A stretch of 64,000 nucleotides of DNA, from NCBI GenBank assembly GCA_938044775.1, contig CALIOE010000029.1:1-64000 (forward strand), read 5' to 3'. Made by a program: the position numbers and the translations under genes. Source of the stretch: an uncultured Rhizobiaceae group bacterium (GTDB lineage: Bacteria; Pseudomonadota; Alphaproteobacteria; Rhizobiales; Rhizobiaceae). How positions within the stretch are numbered: position 1 is the stretch's first letter; every line of letters starts with the position of its first letter. Under the pieces are notes generated by a model. The model saw only the letters and a program-made list of their open reading frames with translations. It had not been told where the DNA came from and did not search any database. This document shows positions 8,738 through 18,664 of this stretch, piece by piece.

Positions 8738-10342
8738 ATGCGTCAACAAGACATTCTCAATGCCGACAAGAATATTGTCGAACGCCGCAAACGACGGCGC
8801 GACGATCACGGGCGTGAGGCTGTTCGAAATCTGCGCCTGGGATTGTCAACACGGAAGATCGAAACCGACCACTTTGCCGGTGTCCTTCTGCAGCGTCATG
8901 CCAAATCGCGCTACAATATGCGTTTTGTCATCGCCCTGATCATTCTTTTGGGCACGGCTCTCACCTATTCCGACATGCCGGTGTCAATTCTGGGGGCGTG
9001 GCTGGTCTGCGCGTTTTCAGCGTTGGCTTGGTCGCTTGTCACCTGCCGCCGTTTCCTCATCATGGAACTGGAAACGGTGGACACAGACGAGTGGCAAAAG
9101 CGTTTACAAACCGTCCAGTTCGTAAACGGTGCGGTCTGGGCAGGGCTTTTTGCCCTGCATCCGATGGAAGGCACGAGTGGTGCGATCTCGATCCTTGTTT
9201 TCGCCTCGGCAATGGTTTTGATGGCGCTGGCTCTGACCACGAGCAACAACATTCGCTACGGTGTGTTGCTGACCACATTCCCGCTCATTCTCGTGGTGTC
9301 CGTGCGATTGGTGATGCATGGAACTTTTGCTGCAATTGCAATGGCGCTTGTCCTGATTGCTGCAATGTTCTTCTTCCAGCGGCTCGGCGACTGGATGCGC
9401 AATGCTCATCTGGACTATCTGAATTCCAAGGCTGAGCGCGACCAGCTTATCGTCGAACTTGAGGCGGCAACTGCGATTTCCGACGAGGCGAGACGTCGTG
9501 CAGAAGATGCAAACCTGGCAAAGTCGCGCTTTTTGGCGACGATGAGCCATGAATTGCGCACACCCCTCAATGCTATTCTTGGCTTTTCAGAAGTTATGTC
9601 AAAGGAAGTCATGGGGCCGCTCAACAATGAATTCTACAAGGAATATGCTCAGGACATACACGCCTCAGGCACACACCTGCTGGAGCTGATCAACGAAATC
9701 CTGGATCTGTCGCGTGTCGAGGCTGGTCGCTACAAGCTGAATGAGGAATCGACGAGCCTCGCGCATGTGGCGGAAGAAGCGCACCAAATGGTCAAGCTCA
9801 AGGCTGCAGAAAAGAACATCAAATTGAGCATACAGATACAAAGTGGCCTGCCGCCAATCTGGGCTGATGCTCGATCCATCAGACAGGTGACGTTGAACCT
9901 TTTGTCAAACGCTTTGAAGTTCACGCCCAACAAGGGAACAATCTGGCTCAAAGTTGGCTGGACTTCATCAGGTGGCCAGTACATATCGATTCGTGACAGC
10001 GGTCCCGGCATCGCCGAGGAGGAAATACCGGTGGTGCTTTCGTCATTTGGACAGGGTTCTATTGCCATTAAGTCGGCAGAGCAGGGCACCGGTCTTGGAT
10101 TGCCGATTGTACAGGCTCTCATGCACATGCATGACGGTCAGTTTCAGTTGAAGTCGAAGCTACGCGAAGGAACCGAGGTCATTGCAAGTTTTCCCCGCAA
10201 CAGGGTGTTGGAACAAATGGAGCAGGTGCCAACAAGTGATGGCACTACGCCTGTCCCTGGGCGTCGATTTCCGCGCAAACGCCGAGATGTGACGCCGCCG
10301 CCCCTGGTCGACCAGCCGGAAACTCTGGCCGGCTCTGACTAG
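8738..10342 (+). CDS. Membrane-bound sensor histidine kinase
   Basis: A 534-residue histidine kinase. After a basic cytoplasmic N-terminus there are about six membrane helices (residues about 64-215), a short coiled coil rich in Glu/Ala, then the dimerisation/phosphoacceptor helix FLATMSHELRTPLNAILGF with His271. The catalytic domain shows the N box NLLSNALKFTP, G1 DSGPGIAEEE and G2 GTGLGLPIV. The architecture resembles the alphaproteobacterial PleC/DivJ/PdhS group of cell-cycle kinases, but no PAS domain is visible, so assignment within that group is inference. No response regulator gene is adjacent (orphan kinase). A Pro/Arg-rich tail ends the protein. Confidence 0.88.
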   Translation: MRQQDILNADKNIVERRKRRRDDHGREAVRNLRLGLSTRKIETDHFAGVLLQRHAKSRYNMRFVIALIILLGTALTYSDMPVSILGAWLVCAFSALAWSLVTCRRFLIMELETVDTDEWQKRLQTVQFVNGAVWAGLFALHPMEGTSGAISILVFASAMVLMALALTTSNNIRYGVLLTTFPLILVVSVRLVMHGTFAAIAMALVLIAAMFFFQRLGDWMRNAHLDYLNSKAERDQLIVELEAATAISDEARRRAEDANLAKSRFLATMSHELRTPLNAILGFSEVMSKEVMGPLNNEFYKEYAQDIHASGTHLLELINEILDLSRVEAGRYKLNEESTSLAHVAEEAHQMVKLKAAEKNIKLSIQIQSGLPPIWADARSIRQVTLNLLSNALKFTPNKGTIWLKVGWTSSGGQYISIRDSGPGIAEEEIPVVLSSFGQGSIAIKSAEQGTGLGLPIVQALMHMHDGQFQLKSKLREGTEVIASFPRNRVLEQMEQVPTSDGTTPVPGRRFPRKRRDVTPPPLVDQPETLAGSD

Positions 10343-10385
10343 CCAGTCGGCGCATCGCATGCTCGAATGATGACCTGATCACATT

Positions 10386-10997
10386 CTATGCCTTGTAGGT
10401 CCACTGTGGTGGAATGCGGGCTTCAAAGCCTTCGCCCACCTTGATGGCGCCTTCTTTTTCGACCCAGCCAACCAGCCCGCGCATATGCTTGGCCTGCTTC
10501 GAAAATTCGGTTTCAATATCCTGGCGCCCTTGATAATGGCTGGCGATTGAACGCCCGGATACACGACAAGGTCCGTTATCTCCGTCAATCTTGATCGTCA
10601 CGCCCGCATCAAAAAACAGCATCGTTCTCGGCGGCAGCATGGTCAGATTCGGAATCCCTTCAAGAAGCAGGTTGCCGCCGATCCACTCTGGCTTGAGTTC
10701 AGGGATATCGAGCCGCCGCGCGACGGTGCGCAGCTCGTCCGGGGCAAGGATGGAAACCTGGCGTTCATTTCTTATTTCCGTTCCGCGCGGATACCATGGC
10801 TCGCGGCCACCACTCTTGCGCGTGTGACCGGCATGAAAATCACCGGGAATGCCGGTAAACAATTGCGCGAGTTCGCTTACCGCCTCGGTGACGAATCCGT
10901 CTCCGTCTGCCTTGAACAATCCGGCAACTGTGCCGCGCAGCTTCTGCGCCGGGTGGATGGCGAAGTCCTCAACATGACTGGCAAACGGATCGTCCAT
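10386..10997 (-). CDS. MOSC domain-containing protein
   Basis: About 203 residues. The MOSC (molybdenum cofactor sulfurase C-terminal) fold is indicated by GDFHAGHTRKSGGREP near the N-terminal third, ERQVSILAPDEL, GGNLLLEGIPNL, and the NGPCRVSGR segment carrying the conserved Cys. Family members bind Moco or transfer sulfur, and several reduce N-hydroxylated compounds. Start at ATG 10997 is preferred to the in-frame GTG 11006 because GGAG lies 8 bases upstream of the ATG. It lies convergent to the histidine kinase and divergent from the PQQ-type dehydrogenase gene. Whether it helps the molybdenum hydroxylase 40 kb away is speculation. Confidence 0.82.
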   Translation of the reverse strand: MDDPFASHVEDFAIHPAQKLRGTVAGLFKADGDGFVTEAVSELAQLFTGIPGDFHAGHTRKSGGREPWYPRGTEIRNERQVSILAPDELRTVARRLDIPELKPEWIGGNLLLEGIPNLTMLPPRTMLFFDAGVTIKIDGDNGPCRVSGRSIASHYQGRQDIETEFSKQAKHMRGLVGWVEKEGAIKVGEGFEARIPPQWTYKA

Positions 10998-11179
10998 TTC
11001 AGGCACTCCAGAATCGAAGCGTTGGCTGGCTTAGCTGTCTTCTAACCCAGTTGCTGCCCGACTTCAAAACAGCCTGTCCGCGTTGTTCGGACGGCGGGTA
11101 CAATCAATTCCGCGTCAACGCGCAACAATTGCCGGAATTGCCCATTATGATCTTTCAGATTCCGAAATCGTGAGGACCC

Positions 11180-12325
11180 ATGATGAAACTCAGCTTCGCA
11201 TCTTCCATAGCCATTATCGCCATCGCCGCTCTTGCCGCGACAGCTGCACGTGGGGAAACTTTCGTTATTGAGGGAAGCGCCGGTTCGAAAATGACCGCCA
11301 CAGCGGTTGCCGATTTTGATCAGCCGTGGGCCATGACATTTCTCAGCGACACAGAGCTGCTGGTCACGACCAAGCCGGGTAAACTGTATCTGACGAGCAC
11401 CGACGGCGAGGTCAGAGAAGTATCCGGAGTGCCGCAAGTCGCTTTTGGCGGGCAGGGCGGTCTTGGCGATGTGGTGCCTCATCCCGATTACGCTGACAAC
11501 GGATTTATCTACCTGTCCTATGTGGAGAGCGATGATGGAGGCCGCACCCGTGGGGCTGTGGTGGTCCGCGCCAGACTCAGTCTGGATGGCGAGCCAAAAC
11601 TGGAGGCGATTCAAAAAATCTGGACCCAGGAACCGAAGAAGTCCGGTAAGGGCCACTTTTCGCACCGGATCGCCTTTGGCCCAATCGGTGGCCCTCAAGG
11701 CGGCAAACTCTTCATCACTTCGGGTGATCGTCAATTGCAGACCCCGGCGCAGGATTTTGAGGGCGCGCTGGGCAAAGTGATCCGGTTGAACGACGATGGA
11801 ACAGTACCCGCTGATAACCCCTGGCAGGATAAGGGGGCGCTTGCCCGCACCTTCTGGAGCATCGGTCACCGCAATTTGCTCGGAATTTCTTTCGATCAGT
11901 CGGGTCGGTTATGGGCTCATGAAATGGGACCTCGCCATGGTGACGAACTGAATGTCGTCAAACCCGGTACCAACTACGGATGGCCGGTGGTGAGCAACGG
12001 TGACAATTACAGTGGCGTACCGATTCCCGATCACGATACCCGCCCGGAATTCGAACCGCCAAAAGCCTATTGGGTGCCCAGCATCGCACCCTCCGGGCTG
12101 GTGATCTATTCCGGTGACACATTTGCGGACTGGAAGGGAGATGGCTTTATTGGCGGGCTCGCAGGCCAGGCATTGATCCGGGTGGACATTGCCGGCGAGA
12201 AAGCAAACGAAGCCGAACGCTATCCCTGGGGCAAGCGAATCCGGGAAGTTGAGCAGTCGCCGGGGGGCGATCTGTGGGTTCTAGAGGACCGTAACGGCGG
12301 GCGTCTCATTCGGCTGACTAAGTGA
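11180..12325 (+). CDS. Periplasmic PQQ-dependent aldose sugar dehydrogenase (YliI/sGDH-like)
   Basis: A 381-residue secreted six-bladed beta-propeller. It has a signal peptide of about 25 residues ending AARGE, then the family hallmarks [66 protein letters not shown] and [11 protein letters not shown], which surround the PQQ and calcium site in soluble glucose/aldose dehydrogenases. It probably oxidises free aldoses to lactones in the periplasm, passing electrons onward. Two adjacent ATGs (11180, 11183) follow TGAGGA. Convergent with ugd, with 11 bp between the stops. Confidence 0.87.
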   Translation: MMKLSFASSIAIIAIAALAATAARGETFVIEGSAGSKMTATAVADFDQPWAMTFLSDTELLVTTKPGKLYLTSTDGEVREVSGVPQVAFGGQGGLGDVVPHPDYADNGFIYLSYVESDDGGRTRGAVVVRARLSLDGEPKLEAIQKIWTQEPKKSGKGHFSHRIAFGPIGGPQGGKLFITSGDRQLQTPAQDFEGALGKVIRLNDDGTVPADNPWQDKGALARTFWSIGHRNLLGISFDQSGRLWAHEMGPRHGDELNVVKPGTNYGWPVVSNGDNYSGVPIPDHDTRPEFEPPKAYWVPSIAPSGLVIYSGDTFADWKGDGFIGGLAGQALIRVDIAGEKANEAERYPWGKRIREVEQSPGGDLWVLEDRNGGRLIRLTK

Positions 12326-12336
12326 GTCTCCGCGCC

Positions 12337-13680
12337 TCAGTGCTGGTTCCCTTTAACGGCGGCGCGGCCGATCGAGTGGTAGTGGAAACCCACCCTGCTT
12401 GCAGAGGCGGCGTCGAGGATGTTCCGTCCGTCAACGATGAGCGGTGTCGCCATGACCTGTTTGAGCCAGTCGAAGTCAACGATTCTGAACTCCGACCATT
12501 CGGTGCAGATAACGAGGCCATCGACGCCCTTCACAGCGTCTTCCTTGTTGGCATTCAACTGAAAACCTGCCCGGTCGCCAAACAGCCTGGTCGCCTCTTC
12601 TCCGGCTACTGGATCAAACGCCTGAACCAGAGCTCCGGAATCCAGCAACTCTTCAATCAAAACCCGGCTTGGTGCGGCCCGCATGTCATCGGTGTTTGGT
12701 TTGAACGCCAGGCCCCACACAGCGATCCGTCTTCCCTTCAACTCTCCATCAAGTGCCTCTGATAGTTTCCGGAAAAGCGTCCCCTTCTGGTTTTCATTGA
12801 CCGCCTCAACGGCTTCCAAAAGCGTTGGCTGGATGCCGGCATCATGGGCGATTTTTGCCAACGCCTGCACGTCCTTGGGAAAGCACGAACCGCCGTAGCC
12901 AGCGCCGGGATAGATGAAGTGGTAGCCGATGCGCGGATCTGATCCGATACCGATGCGAACTTTCTCGATGTCGGCTCCCACCCTTTCGGCAATGTTGGCC
13001 ATTTCGTTTATGAAGCTGATTTTCGTGGCCAGCATTGCATTGGCGGCATATTTCGAGAGTTCGGATGAGCGAACATCCATGACCATCAGCCGGTCGTGGT
13101 TGCGGTTAAAGGGGGCGTAGCATTCCCGCATTTTCTCGGCGACAAATTCGGAGTCCGTACCAACGATGATCCGGTCAGGGCGTTGAAAGTCTTCGACGGC
13201 GTTGCCTTCCTTCAGGAATTCAGGGTTGGAGCATACATGAAAATCGATGTCAGCGCCGCGCTCTTCCAACACCTTTGCAATGACGTCACGAACCTTGTCG
13301 GCGGTTCCGACTGGGACGGTCGATTTGTTGACCACGATTTTGGATTCGTTCAACTGCTCGCCAATGGTGCGGGCGACAGCAAGCACGTATTGCAGGTCTG
13401 CGGAACCATCTTCGTCCGGCGGCGTGCCAACGGCGATAAAGATCAACTCTGCTTCGCGAATGGCTGCTTCCGGCTCCGTCGTCACCTCCAGCAGACCGCG
13501 TTGCAGATTAGTTTTGACGATGTCGGTTAATCCAGGCTCGTAAATCGGTATGTTTCCGGCCTGAATCTGTGCCACCTTATCCGCATCGGTATCGATGCAG
13601 CAGACGTGGTGGCCGACATTGGCAAAGCAGGCACCCGTGACCAGGCCAACATAGCCCGTCCCCACAATTGCAATCTTCAT
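12337..13680 (-). CDS. ugd: UDP-glucose 6-dehydrogenase
   Basis: A 447-residue enzyme oxidising UDP-glucose to UDP-glucuronate with two NAD, for exopolysaccharide, LPS or lipid decoration. The N-terminal Rossmann domain starts IAIVGTGYVGLVTGACFA. NPEFLKEGNAVEDF carries the conserved Glu/Lys, and GAGYGGSCFPKDVQAL carries the catalytic Cys. The C-terminal UDP-binding domain has GLAFKPNTDDMRAAPS. Length and motif order are normal. The neighbouring genes do not point to a specific polysaccharide locus, so a housekeeping role is most likely. Confidence 0.95.
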   Translation of the reverse strand: MKIAIVGTGYVGLVTGACFANVGHHVCCIDTDADKVAQIQAGNIPIYEPGLTDIVKTNLQRGLLEVTTEPEAAIREAELIFIAVGTPPDEDGSADLQYVLAVARTIGEQLNESKIVVNKSTVPVGTADKVRDVIAKVLEERGADIDFHVCSNPEFLKEGNAVEDFQRPDRIIVGTDSEFVAEKMRECYAPFNRNHDRLMVMDVRSSELSKYAANAMLATKISFINEMANIAERVGADIEKVRIGIGSDPRIGYHFIYPGAGYGGSCFPKDVQALAKIAHDAGIQPTLLEAVEAVNENQKGTLFRKLSEALDGELKGRRIAVWGLAFKPNTDDMRAAPSRVLIEELLDSGALVQAFDPVAGEEATRLFGDRAGFQLNANKEDAVKGVDGLVICTEWSEFRIVDFDWLKQVMATPLIVDGRNILDAASASRVGFHYHSIGRAAVKGNQH

Positions 13681-13765
13681 TGGCTGGTTCTCCGAATGGC
13701 CAAATTCTAAGGCCGCCAGTCTTTAACGAACTCTGCGGAAATAAGACAGGCCGTAGTTCAAAAAT

Positions 13766-14509
13766 CTAGTACGTTGCGCGCCCACCGGAAACGTCAAATA
13801 CACCACCCGTGGTGAACGAGCACTCCTCGCTGGCCAGCCAGGTAACAAGGGCGGCGACTTCCTCGACGGTGCCGAAACGCCCCATAGGAATCTTTGAAAG
13901 CATGAATGCGATGTGCTCGTCGGACATCTGATCAAAGATGGCTGTTTTCACCGCGGCAGGGGTAACGCAATTTACCGTTATTGGACGGTCTGCAAGCTCC
14001 TTGCCAAGCGACTTGGTGAGGCCGATGACGGCCGCTTTCGATGCGCTGTAGGCCGGGGCGTTGGGATTACCTTCCTTGCCGGCGATAGAGGCGATGTTGA
14101 CGATCCGACCGTAATTGCCCTCGATCATGTAGGGCACGACGGCACGGTTGGCATAGAAGACACCGTTGACGTTGACATCGAAAACGTGTCGCCAGTCTTG
14201 CGGGTCATACTCCCAGGTTTTCAGGTTTGGGCCGGTGATTCCGGCGCTACAAACCAATGCGTCAATGCCGTTGAGCCTTTCGACCACGGTCCGTGCGGCT
14301 GCATCGACGCCATCGCTGTCCGTAAGTTCGACCACCTGGCCGGAAATGTTCGGGTTGCCGGAGGCGGTCTTTTCAATCGCTTTGCCGTCGCGATCCCATA
14401 TCACAACGATTCCACCTTCGGCGGCAATGCGGTGCGCAATTGCCGCACCTATTCCCGCAGCGCCTCCTGTCACGATTGTTCTTCGTCCCGAAAAGCGGTC
14501 ATCTATCAT
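13766..14509 (-). CDS. SDR family oxidoreductase (sugar/polyol type)
   Basis: A 247-residue classical SDR: TGGAAGIGAAIAHR cofactor loop, Asp in VVIWDRDG favouring NAD, CSAG in place of NNAG, catalytic Ser in VNIASIAG and YSASK. It is divergently transcribed from an enolase-superfamily dehydratase-like gene 228 bp away, and the two share an intergenic region with a palindrome, so they probably act in one sugar or sugar-acid pathway (NAD oxidation of an aldose/aldonate derivative and dehydration of the acid). Pairing is inference; substrate unknown. Confidence 0.87.
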   Translation of the reverse strand: MIDDRFSGRRTIVTGGAAGIGAAIAHRIAAEGGIVVIWDRDGKAIEKTASGNPNISGQVVELTDSDGVDAAARTVVERLNGIDALVCSAGITGPNLKTWEYDPQDWRHVFDVNVNGVFYANRAVVPYMIEGNYGRIVNIASIAGKEGNPNAPAYSASKAAVIGLTKSLGKELADRPITVNCVTPAAVKTAIFDQMSDEHIAFMLSKIPMGRFGTVEEVAALVTWLASEECSFTTGGVFDVSGGRATY

Positions 14510-14577
14510 GGATCAGGTTCTTTCAAACAGCTCATTCAACGGGTTTCGATCACGAGTGTGCCCCGCCCAATCAGGAT

Positions 14578-14592
14578 TTGACAACTGGTCAA
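14578..14592. promoter_or_regulatory. Perfect inverted repeat TTGAC-N5-GTCAA between divergent genes
   Basis: TTGACAACTGGTCAA is a perfect 5+5 dyad with a 5-base spacer, placed 69 bases from the SDR start and 145 bases from the dehydratase-like start. Position and symmetry fit an operator for a dimeric regulator serving both genes. The left half is also a good -35-like TTGAC element. No regulator gene is adjacent, so the binding protein is unknown. Confidence 0.4.
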
Positions 14593-14737
14593 TTCGGATT
14601 TCAGCCCGAAAACTTCAGCTCATTTTTGCCCACCTTTTAACAGCCACAACTTGCGGAAATGCCGGAATCGGCGATATCTGGAGCCAGCTCTGTTCAGAGC
14701 GTCCTTCTTGTCTTTCTCGCTGGAGAACAGATCTGCC

Positions 14738-15838
14738 GTGACGTCGATTGAATCCATCCGAGTTCGTCTGTTCAAGGTTCCACTGGTCGAGGTGCTCGTG
14801 GATGCCAGGCATGGCGACCACACACATTTTGAGCTGATTACAGCGACCGTGGAAACTGACGATGGTTCAAGCGGCACCGGTTACACCTATACAGGCGGTA
14901 AGGGCGGTTCCGCCATCAAAGCGATGATTGAGCATGATCTGGCGCCCATGCTGGTTGGCAGGGATGCCGCCGGTGTCGAGCAACTCAATGAAGCCATGCT
15001 CTGGCATATCCACTATGTAGGGCGAGGCGGCATCGCTTCCTTCGCGATTTCCGCCGTTGATATCGCCCTGTGGGATATTCGCTGTCAGAGGGCGGGAAGA
15101 CCGCTTTGGCAAATGGCCGGTGGCACAGCAAAGTCCTGCAAAGCCTATTGTGGCGGAATTGACCTCAATTTTTCGCTCGATAAATTGCTGGGACAAACGC
15201 GCGGTTATCTTGCCCGCGGCAGCAATGGTATCAAGATCAAGATAGGTCAACCGACACTGGAGGAAGACACAGCTCGCGTTGCCGCGGTGCGCGATCTTAT
15301 CGGTCCGGATGTGGCGCTTATGGTGGACGCCAACTATTCTATGTCACGCGACCAGGCAGTTGCCGCAGCAGAAGCGTTCAAACCTTTTGACATCCTTTGG
15401 TTTGAGGAACCGATCATACCCGACGACTATTCAGGATACGGCGTGATTGCCGACGCGACCGGTGTGCCGCTGGCCATGGGCGAAAATCTGCATACGCTGC
15501 ATGAGTTTGAATATGCGTTCGAGCAGTCACGGCTTTCCTTTATCCAGCCCGACGCCTCCAATTGCGGTGGCATTACAGGCTGGCTTCAGGTGGCAGAGCT
15601 CTCTCGCAAGCACGGTATTCCGGTTTGCAGCCACGGGATGCAGGAATTGCACGTGAGCCTCGTTGCGGCGCAGGAAAATGGCGGCTGGCTGGAAATTCAC
15701 TCTTTCCCGATTGACGAATACACGCAGCGTCCGCTTGTACTCGAAAACCACCTGGCCGTCGCACCAGACGAGCCGGGTATTGGGGTACGGTTTGACTGGG
15801 AGAAGCTCGAAACGGCTGATGCGAAATTTGGAGAGTAA
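14738..15838 (+). CDS. Mandelate racemase/muconate lactonizing enzyme family protein
   Basis: An enolase-superfamily enzyme of 366 residues. Catalytic positions visible are the KxK-like IKIKIG, metal ligands Asp in DANYS, Glu in WFEEPI and Glu in MGENLHT, the Asp in IQPDAS and the general-base His in CSHGMQELH: the mandelate racemase subgroup set, most often acid-sugar dehydratases. I start at GTG 14738 ([16 protein letters not shown]), since the upstream extension of 29 codons is not family-like and GGAG at 14722-14725 precedes it, although with a long 12-base spacer. Likely substrate is a sugar acid (galactarate, glucarate, fuconate type), not assignable further. Confidence 0.87.
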   Translation: MTSIESIRVRLFKVPLVEVLVDARHGDHTHFELITATVETDDGSSGTGYTYTGGKGGSAIKAMIEHDLAPMLVGRDAAGVEQLNEAMLWHIHYVGRGGIASFAISAVDIALWDIRCQRAGRPLWQMAGGTAKSCKAYCGGIDLNFSLDKLLGQTRGYLARGSNGIKIKIGQPTLEEDTARVAAVRDLIGPDVALMVDANYSMSRDQAVAAAEAFKPFDILWFEEPIIPDDYSGYGVIADATGVPLAMGENLHTLHEFEYAFEQSRLSFIQPDASNCGGITGWLQVAELSRKHGIPVCSHGMQELHVSLVAAQENGGWLEIHSFPIDEYTQRPLVLENHLAVAPDEPGIGVRFDWEKLETADAKFGE

Positions 15839-15919
15839 TTCTCCACGCCTGCAGTCAAGGCCTGTTGGCTTGGATCTTGAGTTTGTGCACACGGGTCAAA
15901 GAGATGCCAGCGAGCCTTG

Positions 15920-16849
15920 TCATTTCTCTGCCAGGACGTGCGCGGGCGTTCTGACCTTAACAGCATTCTGGTTTTCGCGAACCCAGATGAACAAGCCCGC
16001 GGCTATGACGATTGCGGCGCCCAGTATCGTCCATTGATCGGGCAGGTGATCGAACACCAGGTAACTCCATATTGTCAGGTACAAAATGAAGGAATAGGCA
16101 AATGGCGTGAGCGTCGTGGCGGTGGCGAAATTGTGAGCCTTGGTCAATATTTGATGGCCCACCCAACCAAAAAGGCCGAGTGCGATCATCACCGTCCAGT
16201 CAAAGGCGTTTTGCGGGTTTTGCCATTCCAGCAAGGCAAAGGGCAGTAAGGCCGCCGTTCCGACCAATCCAGAATAAAACTGCATCGTGTCGATGGCGAC
16301 AATGCCGGATAATTTGCGCGTCAGAATTGAGTACATGGCGAAAGAGCTGGCTCCCGCGAGGGACAGAAATACCGCCCAGTGAAAGCTCTCGTCAAACGGC
16401 CGGATGGCAACCAGAATTCCGCAGAATCCTACCATGATTGCTGCCCATCGCCAGATGCCGACCCGTTCTCCGAGCAGCGGCCACGACAGTGCACAAATGA
16501 TAATGGGGGCGGAAAACAGGATGGTGGATGTCAGCGTCAGTGGTATGTAGCGGATGGCTATGAAGTTAAGGATGGTGGATGCCATCAGCAGGATGCCGCG
16601 CAGTATCACCAGTCCCATCTTTTCCGATCGGAAGCGGTCGATGTTGAAGCCACCGACACCGATCAGCGCCAGCGAGATGACGAAATGGCCGACATAACGC
16701 ATGAAAGACAATTGCAGGGCCGGAAGCCCGGCCAGCGCCAGCCACTTGGCGCTGGTATCAATGAATGAAAAGCAGAAATAGGCCGCCAGCATCATCATGA
16801 TGCCGAGAATGGGCCGGTCAGAATTGGCTTTGGCAGCGAGACCGGCCAT
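15920..16849 (-). CDS. DMT superfamily (EamA) transporter
   Basis: A 309-residue inner-membrane protein with ten predicted helices in two EamA repeats. The first begins PILGIMMMLAAYFCFSFIDTSAKWL and the second SFHWAVFLSLAGASSFAMYSILTRK. Family members are mostly exporters of amino acids or metabolites. The stop-to-start gap to the upstream dehydrogenase gene is 12 bp on the same strand, so it appears to be the last gene of the long minus-strand catabolic run and may export an intermediate or import a substrate. Substrate unknown. Confidence 0.87.
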   Translation of the reverse strand: MAGLAAKANSDRPILGIMMMLAAYFCFSFIDTSAKWLALAGLPALQLSFMRYVGHFVISLALIGVGGFNIDRFRSEKMGLVILRGILLMASTILNFIAIRYIPLTLTSTILFSAPIIICALSWPLLGERVGIWRWAAIMVGFCGILVAIRPFDESFHWAVFLSLAGASSFAMYSILTRKLSGIVAIDTMQFYSGLVGTAALLPFALLEWQNPQNAFDWTVMIALGLFGWVGHQILTKAHNFATATTLTPFAYSFILYLTIWSYLVFDHLPDQWTILGAAIVIAAGLFIWVRENQNAVKVRTPAHVLAEK

Positions 16850-16861
16850 GCGATTTCGAGC

Positions 16862-17752
16862 CTACGGCTTCTTGAACAGGTCGGCGAAGAAGTCGGTCAT
16901 CTGGCTGACCATGTCCTCGCCCCGTCCTTGTGCCACGGCCAGCGCCAGCGCCTGCTTTGCGGCGCCTGACATCAGGCTTGGCACACCCGCGTCGTCGGCC
17001 ATGGTGGCATAATAGCCGACATCCTTGCGTGCATTCTTGATGGCAAATGCGAGCTGCGCGGGATCGCCGTCGACAGCATAGCCTTTGACAAAATCCATCA
17101 TGCCGGAATGCAGTGGTCCGGCTGACATCACGTCATAGAGTGTCTGTCGCTCAACCCCGGCAAGGTCGGCCATGGCGAAAGCCTCGGCCATGGAATTGGC
17201 AACTGTCATTCCAAAGAAATTATTGATCAGCTTGACCGTATGTCCGGCCCCCAGCGGGCCGAGATGAAAGACATTTTCTCCCAGATCGTCCAGCACTGGC
17301 CGAACCTTGTCGAAGGCGTCCTTGTCTCCGGCTGTCATGATGTTGAGTAACCCGTCCACTGCATGGGCGGGAGTGCGACCCAGCGGGGCATCGAGATAGT
17401 CAGCACCCTTTTCCGCGACCTTTTCACCGAGCATGCGGGTTGATCCCGGCAGGGACGTGCCAAAGTCAATAACCACATTGCCGCTTGAGAGGCCAGCAAG
17501 CACACCGTCCTCACCCATCATCCGACCTTCGACCGAAGCTGATGTGTCCATGCACAGCATGACGATGTCGCTGGCTTCGGACAATTCGCGCGATGTCTTG
17601 AACTCGGTTGCGCCGCGACCGATGGCGGCATCCACATTGGCGCGGCTGCGGTTGGCGATGACATTGAGCGCATAGCCCTGCGCCTGCAGGCGCTCGACCA
17701 TGGCCGAGCCCATAAGGCCGAGGCCGATAAATCCGATAGTTGGTTGTGTCAT
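16862..17752 (-). CDS. NAD(P)-dependent 3-hydroxyisobutyrate/tartronate-semialdehyde-type dehydrogenase
   Basis: A 296-residue beta-hydroxyacid dehydrogenase. The N-terminal Rossmann motif is IGFIGLGLMGSAMVERL, the substrate motif DAPLGRTPAHAVDG, and GHTVKLINNFFG carries the catalytic Lys. Family enzymes oxidise 3-hydroxyisobutyrate or reduce tartronate semialdehyde (GarR). With an altronate/galactarate-type dehydratase in the same run, a GarR-like role is possible, but no GarL aldolase is present. ATG 17752 overlaps the stop of the upstream PhyH gene by 4 bases (ATGA). Confidence 0.87.
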   Translation of the reverse strand: MTQPTIGFIGLGLMGSAMVERLQAQGYALNVIANRSRANVDAAIGRGATEFKTSRELSEASDIVMLCMDTSASVEGRMMGEDGVLAGLSSGNVVIDFGTSLPGSTRMLGEKVAEKGADYLDAPLGRTPAHAVDGLLNIMTAGDKDAFDKVRPVLDDLGENVFHLGPLGAGHTVKLINNFFGMTVANSMAEAFAMADLAGVERQTLYDVMSAGPLHSGMMDFVKGYAVDGDPAQLAFAIKNARKDVGYYATMADDAGVPSLMSGAAKQALALAVAQGRGEDMVSQMTDFFADLFKKP

Positions 17753-18651
17753 GTGGCTTGTTTGACCTCTTCATAGGTTTGGTAGTCTTTGCCTTTACCG
17801 GCAGACTGAATTTCGTAGATGGACCCGGCCTTGCCGGGTTGCGGTTGCGGTATGCGGACAGGGACGGGTGTCAGCCGTGGTTGTTTCGTTGTCTGGCCGC
17901 AAAGCATCAGTGCGTCATATTGCTCGATCGAATCGTAGCGGGTCATCGCACCCTGGATCGGGAATGCATCGGCGGCCATCATTTCGTAGAACAGCATTTG
18001 CCGGTCGCGGCTTGATGTATTGAGCGCCGACCCGTGCAGCAACCGGGCATGATGAATGGTGATGGTGCCTGCGGGACCCGTGAGCGAGGTCGCGTCTTCC
18101 AGCTTGTATCCGGCGTCCGTCAGGTCAACGGAACCGGCAAAGACGCCATCGTGGTGGTGATCCAGTATCGGGCCAGTATGGGAACCCGGAAAAACCTGCA
18201 ACGGCCCGTTCTCCTGATAGATGTCATCGAACACCACACCAATGGCCAGCACGTCATCGTTGGTGTGCGGGTAGAAGGCAAAATCCTGGTGCCACTGAAC
18301 CGGCGCACCGTATTCGGCTTTTTTCATGTTCAGTTTGGTCGTGTGCATGCGCAGGTCGGGGCCGATCAGATCACGCGCTGGCGCGAGAATGTGGTCGCTG
18401 CGCATAAGCGAATTGAAGAATTCGCTCTGAAGGTCCGGGCGCTTGATGCGTCGAATACGGGGTGCGTCGCGCGTGTGGCTATCCTCCAGGTCAATACGGT
18501 CGTCGCTTTCGTCCAGCGTTTTGGCCGGTTCGGAGAGGCGCGCGATTTCGGCCTGGGCCTGATCAATAACCGATCGCGGTAGATGCGCCTCAAGCACCAG
18601 ATAGCCGTTGTCACGATAGAAGCTCGTCTGGTTTTCGGTCAGAATTTCCAT
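17749..18651 (-). CDS. Phytanoyl-CoA dioxygenase (PhyH) family protein, copy 1
   Basis: A 300-residue Fe(II)/2-oxoglutarate-dependent oxygenase. The facial triad is visible as HQD in VQWHQDFAFYPHTNDD and the distal His in HHARLLHGSALNTSS, followed by an Arg for 2-oxoglutarate. Start ATG 18651 (MEILTENQTSFYRDNGYLVL) is preceded by GGAAGGGAG; the longer frame is rejected. Bacterial PhyH proteins hydroxylate small acids, amino acids (ectoine, proline) or natural products. It is one of two such genes in this run, flanking an FAD oxidase and a dehydratase. Substrate unknown. Confidence 0.86.
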   Translation of the reverse strand: MEILTENQTSFYRDNGYLVLEAHLPRSVIDQAQAEIARLSEPAKTLDESDDRIDLEDSHTRDAPRIRRIKRPDLQSEFFNSLMRSDHILAPARDLIGPDLRMHTTKLNMKKAEYGAPVQWHQDFAFYPHTNDDVLAIGVVFDDIYQENGPLQVFPGSHTGPILDHHHDGVFAGSVDLTDAGYKLEDATSLTGPAGTITIHHARLLHGSALNTSSRDRQMLFYEMMAADAFPIQGAMTRYDSIEQYDALMLCGQTTKQPRLTPVPVRIPQPQPGKAGSIYEIQSAGKGKDYQTYEEVKQAT

Positions 18652-18664
18652 GGTCTCCCTTCCT

